Assembly: GCA_012728505.1 (NCBI GenBank)
Contig: JAAYEY010000229.1
Location: 1-6,426, forward strand
Length of the DNA: 6,426 nt
Origin: Synergistaceae bacterium
GTDB lineage: Bacteria > Synergistota > Synergistia > Synergistales > Synergistaceae
Direction: 5' to 3'
The notes under the pieces were generated by a model that had not been told where the DNA came from, made no database searches, and was given only the letters and a program-made list of their open reading frames with translations. A program made the position numbers and the translations under genes. The stretch's first letter is position 1, and the number at the start of each line of letters is the position of its first letter. Shown here piece after piece: positions 5,456 to 6,426 of the stretch.

Positions 5456-6424
5456 GATGTGACCTCCGCATTCAAAACGTACTTGTCTACATTAGCTCAA
5501 ATAGTGGTCTCCCGCAAGCGTCTGATGTTTGCAATATTTGTGCTATTTGCATTTGTCCTGAACCTCTCTTTGCCCTCTGTCGTCTCTGTCTGTAGGAAGG
5601 ATTTTTCTATTAAATGGAACGGAGGCTGGGAAGCCTGGAGGAACGATGACCCGGAGACCGCACTAAAGTACTGGTCGAAGATTGGAATTTCAGCTTATTT
5701 CTCCCCGAGGCCATCCAAGGTTTACTACTGGAAAATAAAGGCATTAGAAAAATTGGATATGCAATCGGAGGCCGATGAGCTGAAAATTGTGCTTGCCCGT
5801 AAATACCCCTTTGATTTCTACACTTTTTTGTTTTTCAAAGATGGGGGGGCAGAGGTTTCAAATCAAGCCTGCCGAACAAAAGTAGAGAGTCTCTTCTATC
5901 CCTCTCCCTGGAAAAAGGAAGTCTTTGCCGCGGCAGAGCGAACAGGTCTTTCTGAAAAGATGATCTGGTCCGTTATGAGACAAGAGAGTAAGTTCAGGGA
6001 AAACGCCGTAAGCAGATCGGGAGCTTTGGGGCTTATGCAGCTCATGCCAACCACAGCAAAAGCTGAGATGGCAGCACTTAAGATTAAGTCTTCAAACATC
6101 ACCCTTCCTGAGAACAACATCCTCGTCGGAGCAAGCTATTTTGTCCGCACCTCTCGTGAATTTAAAGGGGATCTGCCTCGTGCTATAGCTGCATACAACG
6201 CTGGAATGATGCCGGTTATAAGGTGGAACACACTTTCAGCAAGCGATTGGGTTGAATGGATAGAATCGATACCTTATTCAGAAACGAGGGAATTTGTGAG
6301 AGCAGTACTTGAGAACAAAGAAATGTACAATGTAATTTCAGGAGAAGATGAGTACGTGCCCCTATCTCACTTAGTCACAGAAAGGCCGATGCCCGTAAAA
6401 AAAGTGGCATTTGTAAACAAATAA
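5450..6424 (+). CDS. Membrane-anchored Slt-type lytic transglycosylase
   Basis: A 324-residue protein with a complete stop codon. Residues about 25-47 form one hydrophobic segment (LMFAIFVLFAFVLNLSLPSV) preceded by SRKR, a signal anchor or uncleaved signal peptide placing the enzyme in the cell envelope. Residues about 55-120 are helical with a short TPR-like stretch. Residues about 155-295 are the SLT domain: VMRQESKF with the catalytic E179, GALGLMQLMPTTA (191-203), NILVGASYF, AIAAYNAG (245-252) and ESIPYSETREFV (272-283), as in the catalytic C-terminus of E. coli Slt70. It cleaves the MurNAc-GlcNAc bond of peptidoglycan to give 1,6-anhydro products. It is far shorter than Slt70, lacking most of the helical ring. 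The ATG at 5450 is preceded by GAGGGTGG. The promoter is within citG and no functional link with citG is evident. Confidence 0.93.
   Translation: MQDVTSAFKTYLSTLAQIVVSRKRLMFAIFVLFAFVLNLSLPSVVSVCRKDFSIKWNGGWEAWRNDDPETALKYWSKIGISAYFSPRPSKVYYWKIKALEKLDMQSEADELKIVLARKYPFDFYTFLFFKDGGAEVSNQACRTKVESLFYPSPWKKEVFAAAERTGLSEKMIWSVMRQESKFRENAVSRSGALGLMQLMPTTAKAEMAALKIKSSNITLPENNILVGASYFVRTSREFKGDLPRAIAAYNAGMMPVIRWNTLSASDWVEWIESIPYSETREFVRAVLENKEMYNVISGEDEYVPLSHLVTERPMPVKKVAFVNK
5462..5467 (-). promoter_or_regulatory. Shine-Dalgarno site that sets the TTG start of citG
   Basis: The minus strand reads GGAGGT, then six bases, then TTG at 5455. This near-perfect site is the main reason to accept a TTG start. 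It lies within codons 5-6 of the transglycosylase gene on the opposite strand. Confidence 0.8.
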
Positions 6425-6426
6425 AA

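Noticed and set aside
5489..5517. Possible citG promoter TTGCGG-17-TAATGT on the minus strand
   Set aside because: Only three of six matches in each box; likely chance, although some citG promoter must exist within or beyond the transglycosylase gene.

Overview
The window holds eight protein genes. Seven are read leftward (minus strand) and one rightward, at the right end. Coding density is high, with strong Shine-Dalgarno sites, one clear TTG start (citG), and sigma-70-type promoters that often sit inside or across neighbouring genes. The gene families are typical of anaerobes: an Elp3-like radical SAM protein, a 2-enoate-reductase-like flavoenzyme, CitG and a YyaL-type protein. A membrane-anchored Slt-type lytic transglycosylase is also present. 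Together with a moderate, slightly AT-leaning composition, this suggests an anaerobic bacterium such as a member of the Synergistota or a clostridial lineage. That is an inference; there is no rRNA or other taxonomic marker here.

Layout from left to right: (1) 1-114, the first 38 codons of a YyaL/SSP411-type thioredoxin-fold protein running off the left edge. (2) 115-359, an intergenic region with a 9-bp GC-rich hairpin. (3) 360-1226, an RpiR-type regulator with an HTH and a SIS domain, with its own consensus-like promoter (TTGACA-17-TACACT) flanked by an inverted repeat. (4) 1396-2550, a short Old Yellow Enzyme-family oxidoreductase with a C-terminal four-cysteine cluster. (5) 2691-4460, a compact three-gene unit in transcription order: XRE repressor, ImmA/IrrE-type HExxH protease, Elp3-like radical SAM protein. 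Its promoter overlaps the end of citG. (6) 4514-5455, citG for triphosphoribosyl-dephospho-CoA synthase, without citrate lyase genes nearby. (7) 5450-6424, a lytic transglycosylase on the plus strand.

The most notable points are two. First, an XRE/ImmA repressor-protease pair, best known from phages and integrative elements, is translationally linked to an Elp3-like radical SAM gene without any visible integrase, phage or transfer gene. Second, citG and the transglycosylase are divergent genes whose first two codons are antisense to each other, so each gene's expression signals lie inside the other's coding sequence. The RpiR regulator and the flavoenzyme are neighbours read in the same direction but appear to have separate promoters; a regulatory link between them is possible but not shown. 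I see no CRISPR array, tRNA, rRNA, insertion sequence or attachment site.
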